From: Eubacteriales bacterium | GTDB taxonomy: Bacteria > Bacillota > Clostridia > Lachnospirales > Lachnospiraceae | Length of the DNA: 64,000 nucleotides | Reading direction: 5' to 3' | NCBI GenBank assembly: GCA_030533235.1 | Contig: JAUNJN010000004.1 | Coordinates: forward strand, 19,670 to 83,669 | Part shown: positions 27,166-37,500 of the stretch, piece after piece | Layout of the letters: the number at the start of each line of letters is the position of its first letter | How positions within the stretch are numbered: the stretch's first letter is position 1 | Notes under the pieces: model-generated | Seen by the model: the letters and a program-made list of their open reading frames with translations, nothing else | Databases searched by the model: none | What the model was told of the DNA's origin: nothing | Position numbers and translations under genes: made by a program

Positions 27166-28854
27166 TTAGAAATCTGCTCTATGCAAAAGCTTATGCTCGC
27201 GACCTGCAATCACATCACGATAAATCTCTTCCACAATCGGATTTTCCGAAGTAAAACGAATCTGCGATTCTCGGTCCACACGATATATTCCCTCCGTGCG
27301 GCTTGCCTTTGTACGAGGTCCAAGCGGAAGCGGCTGACCGCCACCTGCAATACATCCTCTTCGACACGCCATAACCTCTACAAAATCATAAGTGACGTTA
27401 CCCGCCTTCATATCATCCAATACCTTGGCGGCATTTGCAAGACCATTCACAACTGCAATACGAACCTTACGATCCCCAAGCACCGCAGTCGCTTCTTTGA
27501 TACCTTCTTCGCCACGCACTCCGGAAAAGCTGATCTGCGAAATCGTCTGATAGCCTTTCTCTTCAGAAAGATGACGAAGCACCGCCTCTGTCACACCACC
27601 GGTTACACCAAATATCGATGCCGCACCGGATGCAATTCCAAACGGCATATCCGGAGCCTCAGTCTCGATTTCATCGAACTTGATACCGGCCTGACGAATC
27701 ATACGGATAATCTCAATCGTTGTAAGAACGAAATCCGTATCCTGTTTACCATCAGTAAAATTATCCGGTCTTGTAATCTCACCTTTCTTCGCTGTACACG
27801 GCATAACGGATACGACTACCGTCTTTTTCCGTTCGTCTTCATCTTTGTCCTTGAAATACTCTTTCACAACCGCTGAAAACATTCCCTGCGGCGAACGACA
27901 GGTTGATATGTTTTGGGCAAACTCCGGATACTTTGTCTCGCAGAATTTTACCCAGCCCGGACAACAGGATGTGAAAAGCGGAAGATTTTCTCCCTTTTCC
28001 AAACGCTCTGCCAGCTCCTTTGACTCTTCCATAACCGTAAGGTCAGCGCCAAAGTTTGTATCATATATCTTGTCAAATCCCATAATACGCATAGCTGCAA
28101 CAAGCTTTCCCATGGTGTTGGTTCCCTTTGGCATACCGAACTTATCACCAACCGCAAGACGTACCGCAGGGGCAATCTGTGCAACTACCCGAATATTCGG
28201 ATCCGCAATGGCATCCCATACATCCGTTACATTTGTCTTGACAGAAATCGCACCGGTCGGACATACAACACGACACTGTCCACAGCCTACGCAATCCGTC
28301 TCGCCAAGCGGCTTATTAAACGCCGGCATAACCTCCGCTCTTGCACCTCTGTGTGCAAAATCAATTGCGCCGACTGCCTGAATCTCCGCACATGTACGCA
28401 CACAGTCGCCACAAAGAATACATTTATTCGGATCACGAACGACCGATGGCGAACTAAGGTCAATCGGTACCTGCTCTTTATGATTTTCAAAACGAACATT
28501 ATGAATACCAACCTTAAACGCAATACTCTGCAACTCACAATTGCCGTTTCTCGTACATACCGTGCAGTCTCTGCAATGGGATGCAAGCAACAGCTCAACG
28601 ATTAATTTTCTATACTTCCGCAAACGTTTTGTATTTGTCCGAATGACCATTCCCGGTCTCGGCTGTTCGGAACAGGATGCAAAGATTTTGCCCTTCTCAT
28701 CCTCAACCATGCACATACGACACGCACCGTAAACAGAAAGCTCCGAATGATAACAAAAGGTCGGCAAATCAATACCTGCCTTACGGATAAGCGCAAGGAT
28801 ATTTTTTTCATTTTCGATCGGTACACACCGACCATCAATTGTCATGTATTCCAT
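27166..28854 (-). CDS. hydA: [FeFe] hydrogenase catalytic subunit, NADH-dependent trimeric type
   Basis: A 562-residue enzyme. N-terminal [2Fe-2S] domain (CYHSELSVYGACRMCMVE, later CS), His-ligated cluster region HCRDCTVCTRNGNCELQ, two 4Fe-4S ferredoxin motifs (CILCGDCVRTC, CVGCGQCRVVCP), then the H-cluster domain with P1 TSCCPGWVKFCE, P2 MPCTAKKGE and P3 EVMACRRGCIAGGGQP, all intact. It makes or uses H2. With the NuoF- and NuoE-like subunits upstream it fits the group A electron-bifurcating hydrogenases coupling NADH and ferredoxin. Start at 28854 has AGGAGG 8 bases upstream. It is third in the operon. Confidence 0.93.
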   Translation of the reverse strand: MEYMTIDGRCVPIENEKNILALIRKAGIDLPTFCYHSELSVYGACRMCMVEDEKGKIFASCSEQPRPGMVIRTNTKRLRKYRKLIVELLLASHCRDCTVCTRNGNCELQSIAFKVGIHNVRFENHKEQVPIDLSSPSVVRDPNKCILCGDCVRTCAEIQAVGAIDFAHRGARAEVMPAFNKPLGETDCVGCGQCRVVCPTGAISVKTNVTDVWDAIADPNIRVVAQIAPAVRLAVGDKFGMPKGTNTMGKLVAAMRIMGFDKIYDTNFGADLTVMEESKELAERLEKGENLPLFTSCCPGWVKFCETKYPEFAQNISTCRSPQGMFSAVVKEYFKDKDEDERKKTVVVSVMPCTAKKGEITRPDNFTDGKQDTDFVLTTIEIIRMIRQAGIKFDEIETEAPDMPFGIASGAASIFGVTGGVTEAVLRHLSEEKGYQTISQISFSGVRGEEGIKEATAVLGDRKVRIAVVNGLANAAKVLDDMKAGNVTYDFVEVMACRRGCIAGGGQPLPLGPRTKASRTEGIYRVDRESQIRFTSENPIVEEIYRDVIAGREHKLLHRADF

Positions 28855-28866
28855 ATCCCGCACCTC

Positions 28867-30783
28867 CTAACTTTCAACCGAAATGGCACCAAATGCACAA
28901 TTGCTCTCGCAGGCACCACATTTAATACATTTGCTTTGGTCAATTACATATGGACTCTTAATCACACCGTCAATCGCTCCCACCGGACAATTTCTTGCAC
29001 ACTTTGAGCAGCCCTTACACTTTGCTTCATCGATGACATAACGCTTTAATGCCTGGCAATTACCGGTACGACAACGTTTATCAACCACGTGTTCCAAATA
29101 CTCATCTCGGAATGTTCGAAGCGTACTGAGAACCGGAAGGGAAGCACTTTTTCCAAGTCCGCACAAGGACGTATCTGTAATGGCAGTACCAAGTTCCTCC
29201 AGCATATCAAGATGCTCCGGTGTGCCCCGCCCCGCGACGATATCCTCCAAAAGCTCCAGCATACGCTTTGTTCCCTCACGACAAGGAATACACTTACCAC
29301 ACGATTCATTCTGCGTAAAATTCATAAAGAAACGGGCAACCTCAACCATGCATGTATCTTCATCCATAATAACAAGTCCGCCGGAACCAATCATAGCCCC
29401 GCGTTTCTTTAAAGAATCAAAATCTAATGGCAAATCAAGGTCGGTTCCAATCAGACAACCACCGGACGGTCCACCGATCTGTACTGCCTTAAACTGCTTT
29501 CCGTTTTTGATGCCTCCGCCGATATCGTAAACAATTTCACGCAATGTAGTACCCATAGGCACTTCGATAAGTCCCGTATTGTTGATACTTCCGGTTACCG
29601 CAAATGCCTTTGTTCCCGGGCTTTTTTCCGTACCAATTCCCTTATACCACTTTGCACCGTTTGTGATAATCATCGGCACATTCGCATAAGTCTCAACGTT
29701 GTTTAATACTGTAGGCTTTCCAAACAACCCCTGCTCTACCGTTCTGGGCGGTTTTGTACGCGGCATGCCTCGTTCACCTTCAATCGATGCGGTAAGCGCA
29801 GAGCCCTCCCCACATACGAACGCACCTGCACCGCGATTAATATGCAGTTTAAAGCTATAATCCGTACCGAGAATATTATCGCCAAGCAAGCCATACTCCT
29901 CGGCCTGGGCAATCGCAGTTTTTAATCGACTGATTGCAAGAGGATACTCCGCACGCACATAAATGTATCCTTCCTGCGCACCTACCGCATATCCGGCAAT
30001 GAGCATACCCTCAATCATTTTATGAGGATCACCCTCCATAACACTACGGTCCATAAATGCGCCCGGATCGCCTTCATCACCGTTACATACGACATATCGA
30101 ATCTTCTCTTCCTGTCTTGCAACCTGTTTCCATTTATAACCCGTTTGGAAGCCTCCGCCTCCGCGGCCACGCAGATTTGAATCATATATAACATCTACCA
30201 CTTCATCCGGCTTCATCTCAAACAAAGCCTTCTCAAGTGCCGCATATCCATCCATTGCAAAATATTCTGTAATATGCTCCGCATCGATATGTCCGCAATT
30301 TTTTAGAACCAATCGTGTCTGCTTTGCATAAAACGGAATATCCTCCTGTGCCTTATACTTTACTCCGTTCATTTCATAGAGCAGACGCTCGATAGGTTCA
30401 CCGTTTCGTATCGTCTTCTCAAATATTTCCTCACAGTCTGATTCTTTTACTTTTATGTAGAGCACATTCATCGGCTCAATACGAACAAGAGGTCCCATCT
30501 CACAAAATCCATGACAACCACTTTTCTTAACCCCGACGAAATCACTTGCTCCCGAAACCGGACAACTGCCATCCCGGTTGTGCGCAGCACCTGCACCAAA
30601 GCATACTTCGATCTGATTCTCGTATTGCTTTGCAAGTACAAGCATCTTTTCATATATTTTAGCCGAGCCGCCTGCAAGACATCCGGTACCTGCACATATT
30701 AAAATACGTACCTTTTCCTGCTTCAGGCATTCCTTCGCAGCAGCTCTTGTGTCTATCATATCCTGCCTGCTATTTAACTTCAT
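28867..30783 (-). CDS. hydB: NuoF-like hydrogenase subunit (NADH/FMN binding, HydB)
   Basis: A 638-residue flavoprotein. The N-terminal thioredoxin-like [2Fe-2S] domain is followed by the NuoF core: the NADH/FMN loops LRGRGGGGFQTGYKW and NGDEGDPGAFMDRSVMEGDPH, INRGAGAFVCGEGSALTASIEGE, and the 4Fe-4S site SCGKCIPCREGT. A C-terminal pair of ferredoxin motifs (CKGCSKCARNCP, CIKCGACESNC) is typical of bifurcating HydB. The start at 30783 has GAGGTG 6 bases upstream. It overlaps the end of the NuoE-like gene by 14 bases and precedes hydA by 12. Confidence 0.93.
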   Translation of the reverse strand: MKLNSRQDMIDTRAAAKECLKQEKVRILICAGTGCLAGGSAKIYEKMLVLAKQYENQIEVCFGAGAAHNRDGSCPVSGASDFVGVKKSGCHGFCEMGPLVRIEPMNVLYIKVKESDCEEIFEKTIRNGEPIERLLYEMNGVKYKAQEDIPFYAKQTRLVLKNCGHIDAEHITEYFAMDGYAALEKALFEMKPDEVVDVIYDSNLRGRGGGGFQTGYKWKQVARQEEKIRYVVCNGDEGDPGAFMDRSVMEGDPHKMIEGMLIAGYAVGAQEGYIYVRAEYPLAISRLKTAIAQAEEYGLLGDNILGTDYSFKLHINRGAGAFVCGEGSALTASIEGERGMPRTKPPRTVEQGLFGKPTVLNNVETYANVPMIITNGAKWYKGIGTEKSPGTKAFAVTGSINNTGLIEVPMGTTLREIVYDIGGGIKNGKQFKAVQIGGPSGGCLIGTDLDLPLDFDSLKKRGAMIGSGGLVIMDEDTCMVEVARFFMNFTQNESCGKCIPCREGTKRMLELLEDIVAGRGTPEHLDMLEELGTAITDTSLCGLGKSASLPVLSTLRTFRDEYLEHVVDKRCRTGNCQALKRYVIDEAKCKGCSKCARNCPVGAIDGVIKSPYVIDQSKCIKCGACESNCAFGAISVES

Positions 30784-31258
30784 TTGCTTCACCTCGCAGC
30801 TTTCCAATCAATTCCGTCACCTTGTCCGGTGTCATCGAAGGATACACCTCGTCATTTACCATAAGTACCGGTGCCAGTCCACAAGCACCAAGGCAAGAAA
30901 CCGTTTCAATCGTAAACAACATATCATCAGTTGTATGCTTCCCCTTTGAAAGACCAAGTTCCTGATATAATCGTTCCAAAATGGATGTCGATTTGCGAAC
31001 ATGACAGGCAGTGCCATCACAAACCTTGATTACATACCTGCCCTTCTGCTCAAACGAAAAGTTTTCATAAAATGTTGCAACACTGTATGCCTTTGCCTCC
31101 GTAATATGAAGTTTCCCTGCAATATATGTAAGAAGCTCCGGCGGCAAATACCGATACTCGGCCTGAACATCCTGAATAATTGGAATAAGCCAGCGCCCCT
31201 CCGTTCCATAGCTTGCAATAATCTCGTCTGCTTTATCGTAGTAAGATTGTTCCAGCAT
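30770..31258 (-). CDS. hydC: NuoE-like hydrogenase subunit (2Fe-2S thioredoxin fold, HydC)
   Basis: A 162-residue protein of usual NuoE size. An N-terminal helical part (LIPIIQDVQAEYRYLPPELL) leads into the thioredoxin-like [2Fe-2S] domain with ligands in KVCDGTACHVR and SCLGACGLAPV. It passes electrons between NADH flavin in HydB and the hydrogenase. An AAAGGAG site precedes the ATG, and the promoter at 31306-31334 drives the hydC-hydB-hydA operon. Confidence 0.93.
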   Translation of the reverse strand: MLEQSYYDKADEIIASYGTEGRWLIPIIQDVQAEYRYLPPELLTYIAGKLHITEAKAYSVATFYENFSFEQKGRYVIKVCDGTACHVRKSTSILERLYQELGLSKGKHTTDDMLFTIETVSCLGACGLAPVLMVNDEVYPSMTPDKVTELIGKLRGEANEVK

Positions 31259-31305
31259 AGGCTACTCCTTTCTAAAATTCCGCCTTTATACGCACATTTG
31301 GGATA

Positions 31306-31334
31306 ATTATACCATTTTTCGTATTCCATTTCAA
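31306..31334 (-). promoter_or_regulatory. Promoter of the hydrogenase operon
   Basis: Minus strand TTGAAA (31329-31334), 17-base spacer and perfect TATAAT (31306-31311), about 48 bases before hydC. No Rex-type palindrome was seen over the -10 or -35. Confidence 0.75.
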
Positions 31335-31340
31335 ACAAAA

Positions 31341-31375
31341 GAAAAAAAGGAAGCCCCGAAAACCAGAACTTCCTT
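31341..31375 (-). terminator. Intrinsic terminator after the small lipoprotein gene
   Basis: Minus strand stem AAGGAAG/CTTCCTT with a 15-base loop followed by TTTTTTTC. It separates the small lipoprotein gene (ending 31402) from the hydrogenase promoter. Confidence 0.75.
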
Positions 31376-31401
31376 TCTTCTCGAAATGCGTATGTAACGG
31401 C

Positions 31402-31596
31402 TTACAGACCAAATAACTCTAAAGCATCTTCGCAATCGCTGCAAACCCATACCTTCTCACCGAAGTATTCCTTCTGCTTGCACTTCTTTGACTCCTCGCA
31501 GATATCGCATGTTGTCTTCTTTGCGCATCCTGCAAGTGTACCCATCATAACTGCCATAAGACCTACGATTGCACCAAACTTACGTACCTTCTTCAT
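31402..31596 (-). CDS. Small cysteine-rich lipoprotein
   Basis: A 64-residue protein. The signal peptide MKKVRKFGAIVGLMAVMMGT ends in lipobox LAGC (Cys24), so the mature protein has about 41 residues anchored to the membrane. The mature part holds CDIC, a lysine-rich CKQK turn and CSDC, giving two CxxC pairs like a zinc ribbon or rubredoxin knuckle. An AGGAGG site precedes the ATG. Metal binding outside the cell is an inference. I do not recognise a named family. Confidence 0.75.
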   Translation of the reverse strand: MKKVRKFGAIVGLMAVMMGTLAGCAKKTTCDICEESKKCKQKEYFGEKVWVCSDCEDALELFGL

Positions 31597-31661
31597 TTCA
31601 AATCCTCCTCATATTAGGTAATAATCCGCGTCCAAACATCAGTCAAAACGCATCACAAACG

Positions 31662-31673
31662 GATTATATCACA
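31662..31673 (-). promoter_or_regulatory. Probable extended -10 promoter of the small lipoprotein gene
   Basis: Minus strand TGATATAAT gives a TGN-TATAAT extended -10; the -35 region is weak. It is about 70 bases before the small lipoprotein start. Confidence 0.45.
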
Positions 31674-31793
31674 TTTTTCATCACTTGCACACAAAAAAAA
31701 CACATTTTTTGCTTTTTGTGTTTTTTTGAAATTTTATATTACTGATTTTCCACTCCCCTTTTCCGATCCCGAACACAAAATTGTTGCGTACAA

Positions 31794-31821
31794 TTAACAA
31801 ACAGTGTAAAATAAGTATAGT
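31794..31821 (+). promoter_or_regulatory. Promoter of the chemoreceptor-like gene
   Basis: TTAACA (31794-31799), 16-base spacer and TATAGT (31816-31821), followed by an ATAGGAGG site and the ATG at 31857. I looked for a sigma-D (flagellar) promoter and saw no convincing TAAA/CCGATAT pair. Confidence 0.55.
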
Positions 31822-31856
31822 AGGATTTTATCGATGATTATACATAGGAGGACATT

Positions 31857-33902
31857 ATGGTTTGGTTTATTATTGCAATGCTTGAATTGCTGATTATACT
31901 CGGAATAATACTAATAAATTACAAATACTTATCCGGCATACGAACGGTCATGAAAAATGCAGACCTTATCTCAAACGGAAAACTTGATATGGATGATATC
32001 CGGACATACGGAGACAACAAAAACTCTGCAGACGGAATTGCCAATGCCTTAAATTCAATCAAAAACAATCTGCTTACCTTTATTCGTGCATCCAAGACCA
32101 ATGTCGTTACACTGACCAACGCCGTCACCGAGCTCTCTGCCAGCGTCGAAAGCAACCGTGAAGGCAACGGACAAATTGCAGACGAAGCCGGAAATGTTGC
32201 AAACAAAACATCAAAGCAGTTTGAAATCGTTAAAGACAATCTGAGTATCATTGAAGATAACCACTCTTACATGCAGGAGATTGATTCCTCCATTGCATAC
32301 ATCGAAAAACTCATTCAGGAGTCAAATGTCATTACCAGAGATGGTCTTACCACTATTGCCGGATATCAAAAGGATATGGATGCCATGTCCGCTGAGCTTT
32401 CCAAAATCAACGGCATTTTGGCAGAATTCAACAACGAGATTACAAAGATCAGCAATATCGGTGATTTTATTATTGATATCAACGAAGAATTGATTCTCCT
32501 TGCATTAAACGCATCCATCGAGGCAGCCAGAGCCGGACAGGCCGGACGCGGGTTCGCTGTTGTTGCGGATCAGATGAACGAAATGTCCGTTCAGACAAGA
32601 GAAGGTATGGATTCAATCAATGAAATCCTAAAAGAAATCATTGATTCCTCCAATCAGGTTAATGAGAGTATTCAGCATTGTGAAAATACATATAACAGTT
32701 CGAAGATTACATTCGATAAGGTAAGTCGTTCCTTCGAGGTTATTAACCAACAGTCGCTTGCCATCAACCAGCGAATGCACGATATTACCTCCAAATTCAA
32801 AACATTATCCGATAATACAAACATTTCGCAAAACAAGGCGCAGGATCTATACGAAACAAGCGAGGCGATCAGTGATTCCACAAATGATATCGCAAACATT
32901 TCGCAGATTGTTTCGAATGAATCCAGTAAGATCGGTGAAAACACCCAGACTCTTGAGTCCATGCTTATGGGGCTTCAGCGTTTGCTTGTGCAGTTTAACA
33001 CATCGGTTGTTCCGGTAAGGAAAGACCGTAGCAAGCGTGTCAAAATCATGGCATTCAGTATGCTGGACAATCCCTTCTGGTACGGAGTCCGAAATGGTAT
33101 ATATTATGCCATGACAGAGCTTTCCGAGCGAAATGTCGATGTTGAATATATACCAATCAACGCAATCAGCGAACTGCCTGACAAAATATGTATAAATGTA
33201 CAACGTGCAATCGATGAGGGTTACGACGGCATTGCCTTCCCGGGTTTTATTAACGATGCTAACACCCTGTTCAAGGAAGCAATTGCCAAAGGTATCAAGG
33301 TTGTGTCATACAACTGCGAATGTAACCGAAGTATTCCGCGTCATGCAGTATGTATGCCGGATATCAACGAACTCGGTACCACTGCCGCAATCATGTGCGG
33401 ACGACATATGCCAAAGGGCGGCAAGCTTCTTATCCTAAACGGTAATCCGGAGGTTGACACAAACCGTATCAAGCATGATCGTTTCGTAGAACATATTCGC
33501 AAGAAAAAGAACATCACAGTTGTTGCTGATATTATGTGCGACGATACCGCAGACAGTGTACATAAGATAACGCTCTCTGCACTAAATCAGTATCCGGATA
33601 TTAATATGATTTATGTTGTATTGGGATATCCGTTAGCCGCTGCAAGCGCAATCGAGGAAAGCAATTGTGTCGGCAAGGTTTCTATGATTGGTTTCGACCA
33701 TAGTCAGGAAATCTTCCAATATATCAAAAAGGGTATCATCAGCTGTGCAGTTGGACAGGATGACTTTTCACAGGGTCATGATCCAATCGTTTGGTTATAC
33801 AACAACATTGTAAACAATGATCCATTCCCGAATGATGGTTTCATCCGTTGCAAATCTACAATTGCTGATTCCTCCAATATCAATTCTTTATTGGATGCAT
33901 AG
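31857..33902 (+). CDS. Methyl-accepting-type signalling protein with C-terminal cytosolic sugar-binding domain
   Basis: A 681-residue protein. One N-terminal membrane helix (about 3-24), then a HAMP-like stretch and a long coiled-coil signalling domain whose tip [20 protein letters not shown] is the conserved CheA/CheW-contacting hairpin (about 222-250). From about 395 to the end lies a ribose-binding-protein-like fold ([62 protein letters not shown]). There is no second membrane helix, so the ligand-binding domain should be in the cytoplasm next to the signalling domain, opposite to the classical chemoreceptor layout. The ligand is unknown. Confidence 0.88.
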   Translation: MVWFIIAMLELLIILGIILINYKYLSGIRTVMKNADLISNGKLDMDDIRTYGDNKNSADGIANALNSIKNNLLTFIRASKTNVVTLTNAVTELSASVESNREGNGQIADEAGNVANKTSKQFEIVKDNLSIIEDNHSYMQEIDSSIAYIEKLIQESNVITRDGLTTIAGYQKDMDAMSAELSKINGILAEFNNEITKISNIGDFIIDINEELILLALNASIEAARAGQAGRGFAVVADQMNEMSVQTREGMDSINEILKEIIDSSNQVNESIQHCENTYNSSKITFDKVSRSFEVINQQSLAINQRMHDITSKFKTLSDNTNISQNKAQDLYETSEAISDSTNDIANISQIVSNESSKIGENTQTLESMLMGLQRLLVQFNTSVVPVRKDRSKRVKIMAFSMLDNPFWYGVRNGIYYAMTELSERNVDVEYIPINAISELPDKICINVQRAIDEGYDGIAFPGFINDANTLFKEAIAKGIKVVSYNCECNRSIPRHAVCMPDINELGTTAAIMCGRHMPKGGKLLILNGNPEVDTNRIKHDRFVEHIRKKKNITVVADIMCDDTADSVHKITLSALNQYPDINMIYVVLGYPLAAASAIEESNCVGKVSMIGFDHSQEIFQYIKKGIISCAVGQDDFSQGHDPIVWLYNNIVNNDPFPNDGFIRCKSTIADSSNINSLLDA

Positions 33903-33964
33903 TTTCCATCAAATATCAGACCGATGAATGGTACAATTGTGCAAGGCACTTTCGTATAACACAA

Positions 33965-34020
33965 AAAGGAACTCTGACTTACCGCGTGTATTCCCACACA
34001 GGTAATGTCAGAGTTCCTTT
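33965..34020. terminator. Bidirectional intrinsic terminator
   Basis: A 14-bp perfect stem (AAAGGAACTCTGAC/GTCAGAGTTCCTTT) extended by TTACC/GGTAA, with T runs on both outer sides. It lies between the convergent chemoreceptor-like gene and the large surface protein gene and can serve both. Confidence 0.88.
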
Positions 34021-34076
34021 TTCTTTAAGGCTATTGGGTTACAGCCTATTTATGTAATTCATTTATTATATCTGTT

Positions 34077-34572
34077 CTAGCGAACCCATGCACCACTTGC
34101 ATTTACGTAGTATCCATCAATGTAGGTATTACTTGCCATAGCACCGCTCTCATACATGTAATACCACTTACCACCAACATATACCCAGCCGGTCTGCATT
34201 GCGCCCGAGCTATCCATGTAATACCATGTACGACCATCTAATACCCAGCCGGTCTGCATTGCTCCCGAGCCATCCATATAATACCAAGTATTACCATCCT
34301 TCAACCAACCGGTCGCCATAGCACCTGATTCTGTCAGATAATACCATGTACTACCATCTAATATCCAGCCGGTCTGCATCGCACCGGAACCGGTTAAATA
34401 ATACCAATCACTACCATCCTTGATCCAACCGGTCTGCATAGCTCCCGATTCATCCATATAATACCAAGTATCGTCATCCTTTGCCCAACCGGTCTGCATG
34501 ATACCTGTTTCATCCATATAATACCATGTACCGTTATCATCAACCCAGCCGGACTTCGGAAGTCCATCTTCT
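34077..34572 (-). repeat. Choline-binding-type repeat array within the surface protein gene
   Basis: About eight tandem units of 60-63 bp encode the wall-binding repeats. Units are highly similar (CAGCCGGTCTGCAT recurs), so copy number may vary by recombination. Confidence 0.85.
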
Positions 34573-37500
34573 ACAAACATCCACTCGTCGCCAACCATCT
34601 GCCAACCGTTGTCTGAAATAATTTTCCATTCAACCGTTCTTGTTCCGGCGTAGCTTCCGATACCGGTTACCGTAACCGTATAAACACCCGGATTTACCTT
34701 TGCAGTTTGTTCAACCTTAAAGTCTACACCTTCCTGCAAACCATCGATTGTAATAACCGGTTTTACTTCAGTGCCTGTATATTGGAGTGTTTCAGAATGA
34801 ATCTTACTGTCATAAATGGTTGCATTCAAATTTTTGATTGCACCGCAGAAGCAAGATACAGAATTCTTTTCATCCGGAATCACATGATTACTTGTATCAA
34901 CGTTACCATACTTTTCTCCACAAACCTCACAGGTTGCCTTTGTACCACAGGTTGCTTTGCCACCACGACATGCAGCAAGCTCTGAATGCTTTCCGCAAGC
35001 CTTACATGTCTGATAATGGTGCCCTGCTCCATCACTAATATATGGCTGTCCGGCAAAATCATGGCTATCATTTCTAGGAATTACGGTTGCTGCCAGATTT
35101 GCAAATGTCTCAGTTCCCTCCGGATTCTTGTAATATACTCCCGGTTCACTCGCGCATGTCCAGTACGCATAATTTCCGGCATTCTTACAGTTTGCTTCCT
35201 TTGCCTTTACCGCTGTCATAGTGTGCCCTAACGGATCTGTTGTAAAGGTCTCTTCTCCGATTGCACCGCATGCACAGCTCTTTTTATAGACGCCTCCGGT
35301 TGTACAAGTTGCATCAGCAACCTTCGTGTCCTCAGAAACAATTTCCTTTGTATAACTGTGAATATGATCTTTCTTTTGTGCAATTGCATATTTTGAGAAG
35401 CTGTCAGTCTCAAATGTAATAGTCTTTGTTGCCGCATCATACGCTGCTTCAAGAACCTCGTATGTACCGTCATGTTTCTGGTGGATAATCTCTACATCTT
35501 CCGTGATTTCATCATCAACTGTAAGTGAGATTGTTGCAGGATTAGCCAATTCAGAAACCTCTGTTGCCCATACATCATCTGCTGAGCCCTTGTATACAAC
35601 ATTATTAAGACTCAAATCAAGGTAAGAATCCACCTCGTAGCCAGGTGCTGCATTTGCAAAAGCAGCCTCCTCTGTTTCAGATGTCTCTGTATCGGTTACT
35701 TCAAGTACTGCAGTACCGATTGTAAAATTCTCATCACCTTCCACATCAAGTGCGATACCACCATCTGTAATACCGGTTGCCACAGCATTAACCGCATCGT
35801 CTACCGGTGCACACCTTGCACCAAGGTGAGCATTACCATTTGCAATTGTAAATGTATAGGTTGCAATCGCATCCTCTTCCGGACCGAAAGTACCACCATT
35901 TGGTCCAAATTCAACAACCTGATATCCATATCTAGGAACTAATTGAACCGTAAGCTTTCCGCCGGCAAACAATGTGGCTTCACCCTTGTCATAATTTTCA
36001 GAGAAGCTTAAATATGATTCCTTATTCATATCTTTAATGTCATCAATTACAACCTTTTCTCCTTCTCGGTCTTTGTATTCAAAACGAACAAATTTAACCT
36101 GCGTATGGTCAAGGAACATATCTGTCTCACGATCTTCTTCGAGATTTGACCATAGGAAGTTACCGGTTGGGAAATAACGCATCTGATTTGCCATCCACTC
36201 TTCATCCTCACTAAATGAAACGAGGATTTCAAGCTCATCTTTGTTTGCTATGCTTTCTGTAATAACAAATGACATACCATCTGCTGTGAATATATCATCG
36301 ATATTCGGGTTTCCGACATCTTCCCACGGAATACGTTCTCCGTTCACAATCAGACTGATACCCCCAAATTCAAATGTTTCTTTTGGTGTTGCGAAAATCG
36401 TAAACGTTTTACCCTCCTCAAGGCTTATCGGGAATGTTGCACTGTCTACCGATACATCCGGACAATCGAACGTATCGTATTTATAGCCGACAGTTCCATT
36501 TAAGCCATTGTCTATCGTAAACTTGACTTTTGAATCGTTGCTTTCATACGTATAACGCGTTTCACCGATAATTTCCATGTCCGCCTTGACATTATATGTA
36601 TCCGCTTTTGGAACCTGAATGATGAAGGAAATATCCTGTGAATTTCCATTCAGACTCATCGCATCCAGAATATCCCATTCACGGGTAGCGGAATTTGTTC
36701 CCGGTATCATATTGGAATAATCTGTGCCATTAATTTCAATAGATGTATATCTCATATTGATTGGATTTGAGAATTCAAATTCCACGGCCGGAACTTCTAC
36801 ATTACCAACAGTTATCTTTGGTGTCCGCTCGTCATTCTCATCATATGGATATGTGATACTTGTCAGATGGGTTACTATGTCTTTCTGAGATTCCTCATCG
36901 TAAACTCTATTTTGGGCAGCTACGCCGTTAATATAGTACATCGCAGTAACAGGAATTCCCGCACCATCCCAATTCTGTGTACCTTCGAACGTAATATTTG
37001 ATGTTGCTTCGTTCTCGAACGGATAATCCTTTGACGCACCGGAACCGGGTTCACCGCCCTTGAAGCTTATACAGATTTCAAGGTTCTTGTCTGCATCATA
37101 CGGAACCTCTGCGATCTTTGTCTCTGCGTTAAATTCAAGATTTTCTGCAACTCCATCTACACGATAGACATTTTGCGTAAGACCTGTTTCTTCTTCCACG
37201 TAATCGTCTAATTCCTGACCATCATTCAGTTCGTACTTTACATAGATTTTGGTTGAATCTGTAAATTGTTCCTTCGATTGAACCGAATTATCAGATACTT
37301 CAATCCAGCTATTTTCCTCACCGGTTTTTGAAACAGACACTTTTCCGTTCTGGCTGTTTTGAATACGGAATGATACATCACCCGGATTTGCCTGCGGTCC
37401 CTGATTACCGCCCTTGAAGCTTATACAGATTTCAAGGTTCTTGTTTGCATTATACGGAACCTCTGCGATCTTTGTCTCTGCGTTAAATTCAAGATTTTTT

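Noticed and set aside
27845-28381. Long plus-strand open frame opposite hydA (178 codons)
   Set aside because: It is antisense to the iron-sulfur and H-cluster coding region, has no ribosome site and shows no protein features.
31741-31856. Sigma-D (flagellar) promoter for the chemoreceptor-like gene
   Set aside because: CCGAT occurs at about 31762 but no TAAA box stands 15 bases upstream; a sigma-A promoter fits better.
34077-34572. Regular ~60-bp repeats that could suggest a CRISPR array
   Set aside because: The units are in frame and encode choline-binding-type WYYMD repeats; there are no unique spacers between identical repeats.
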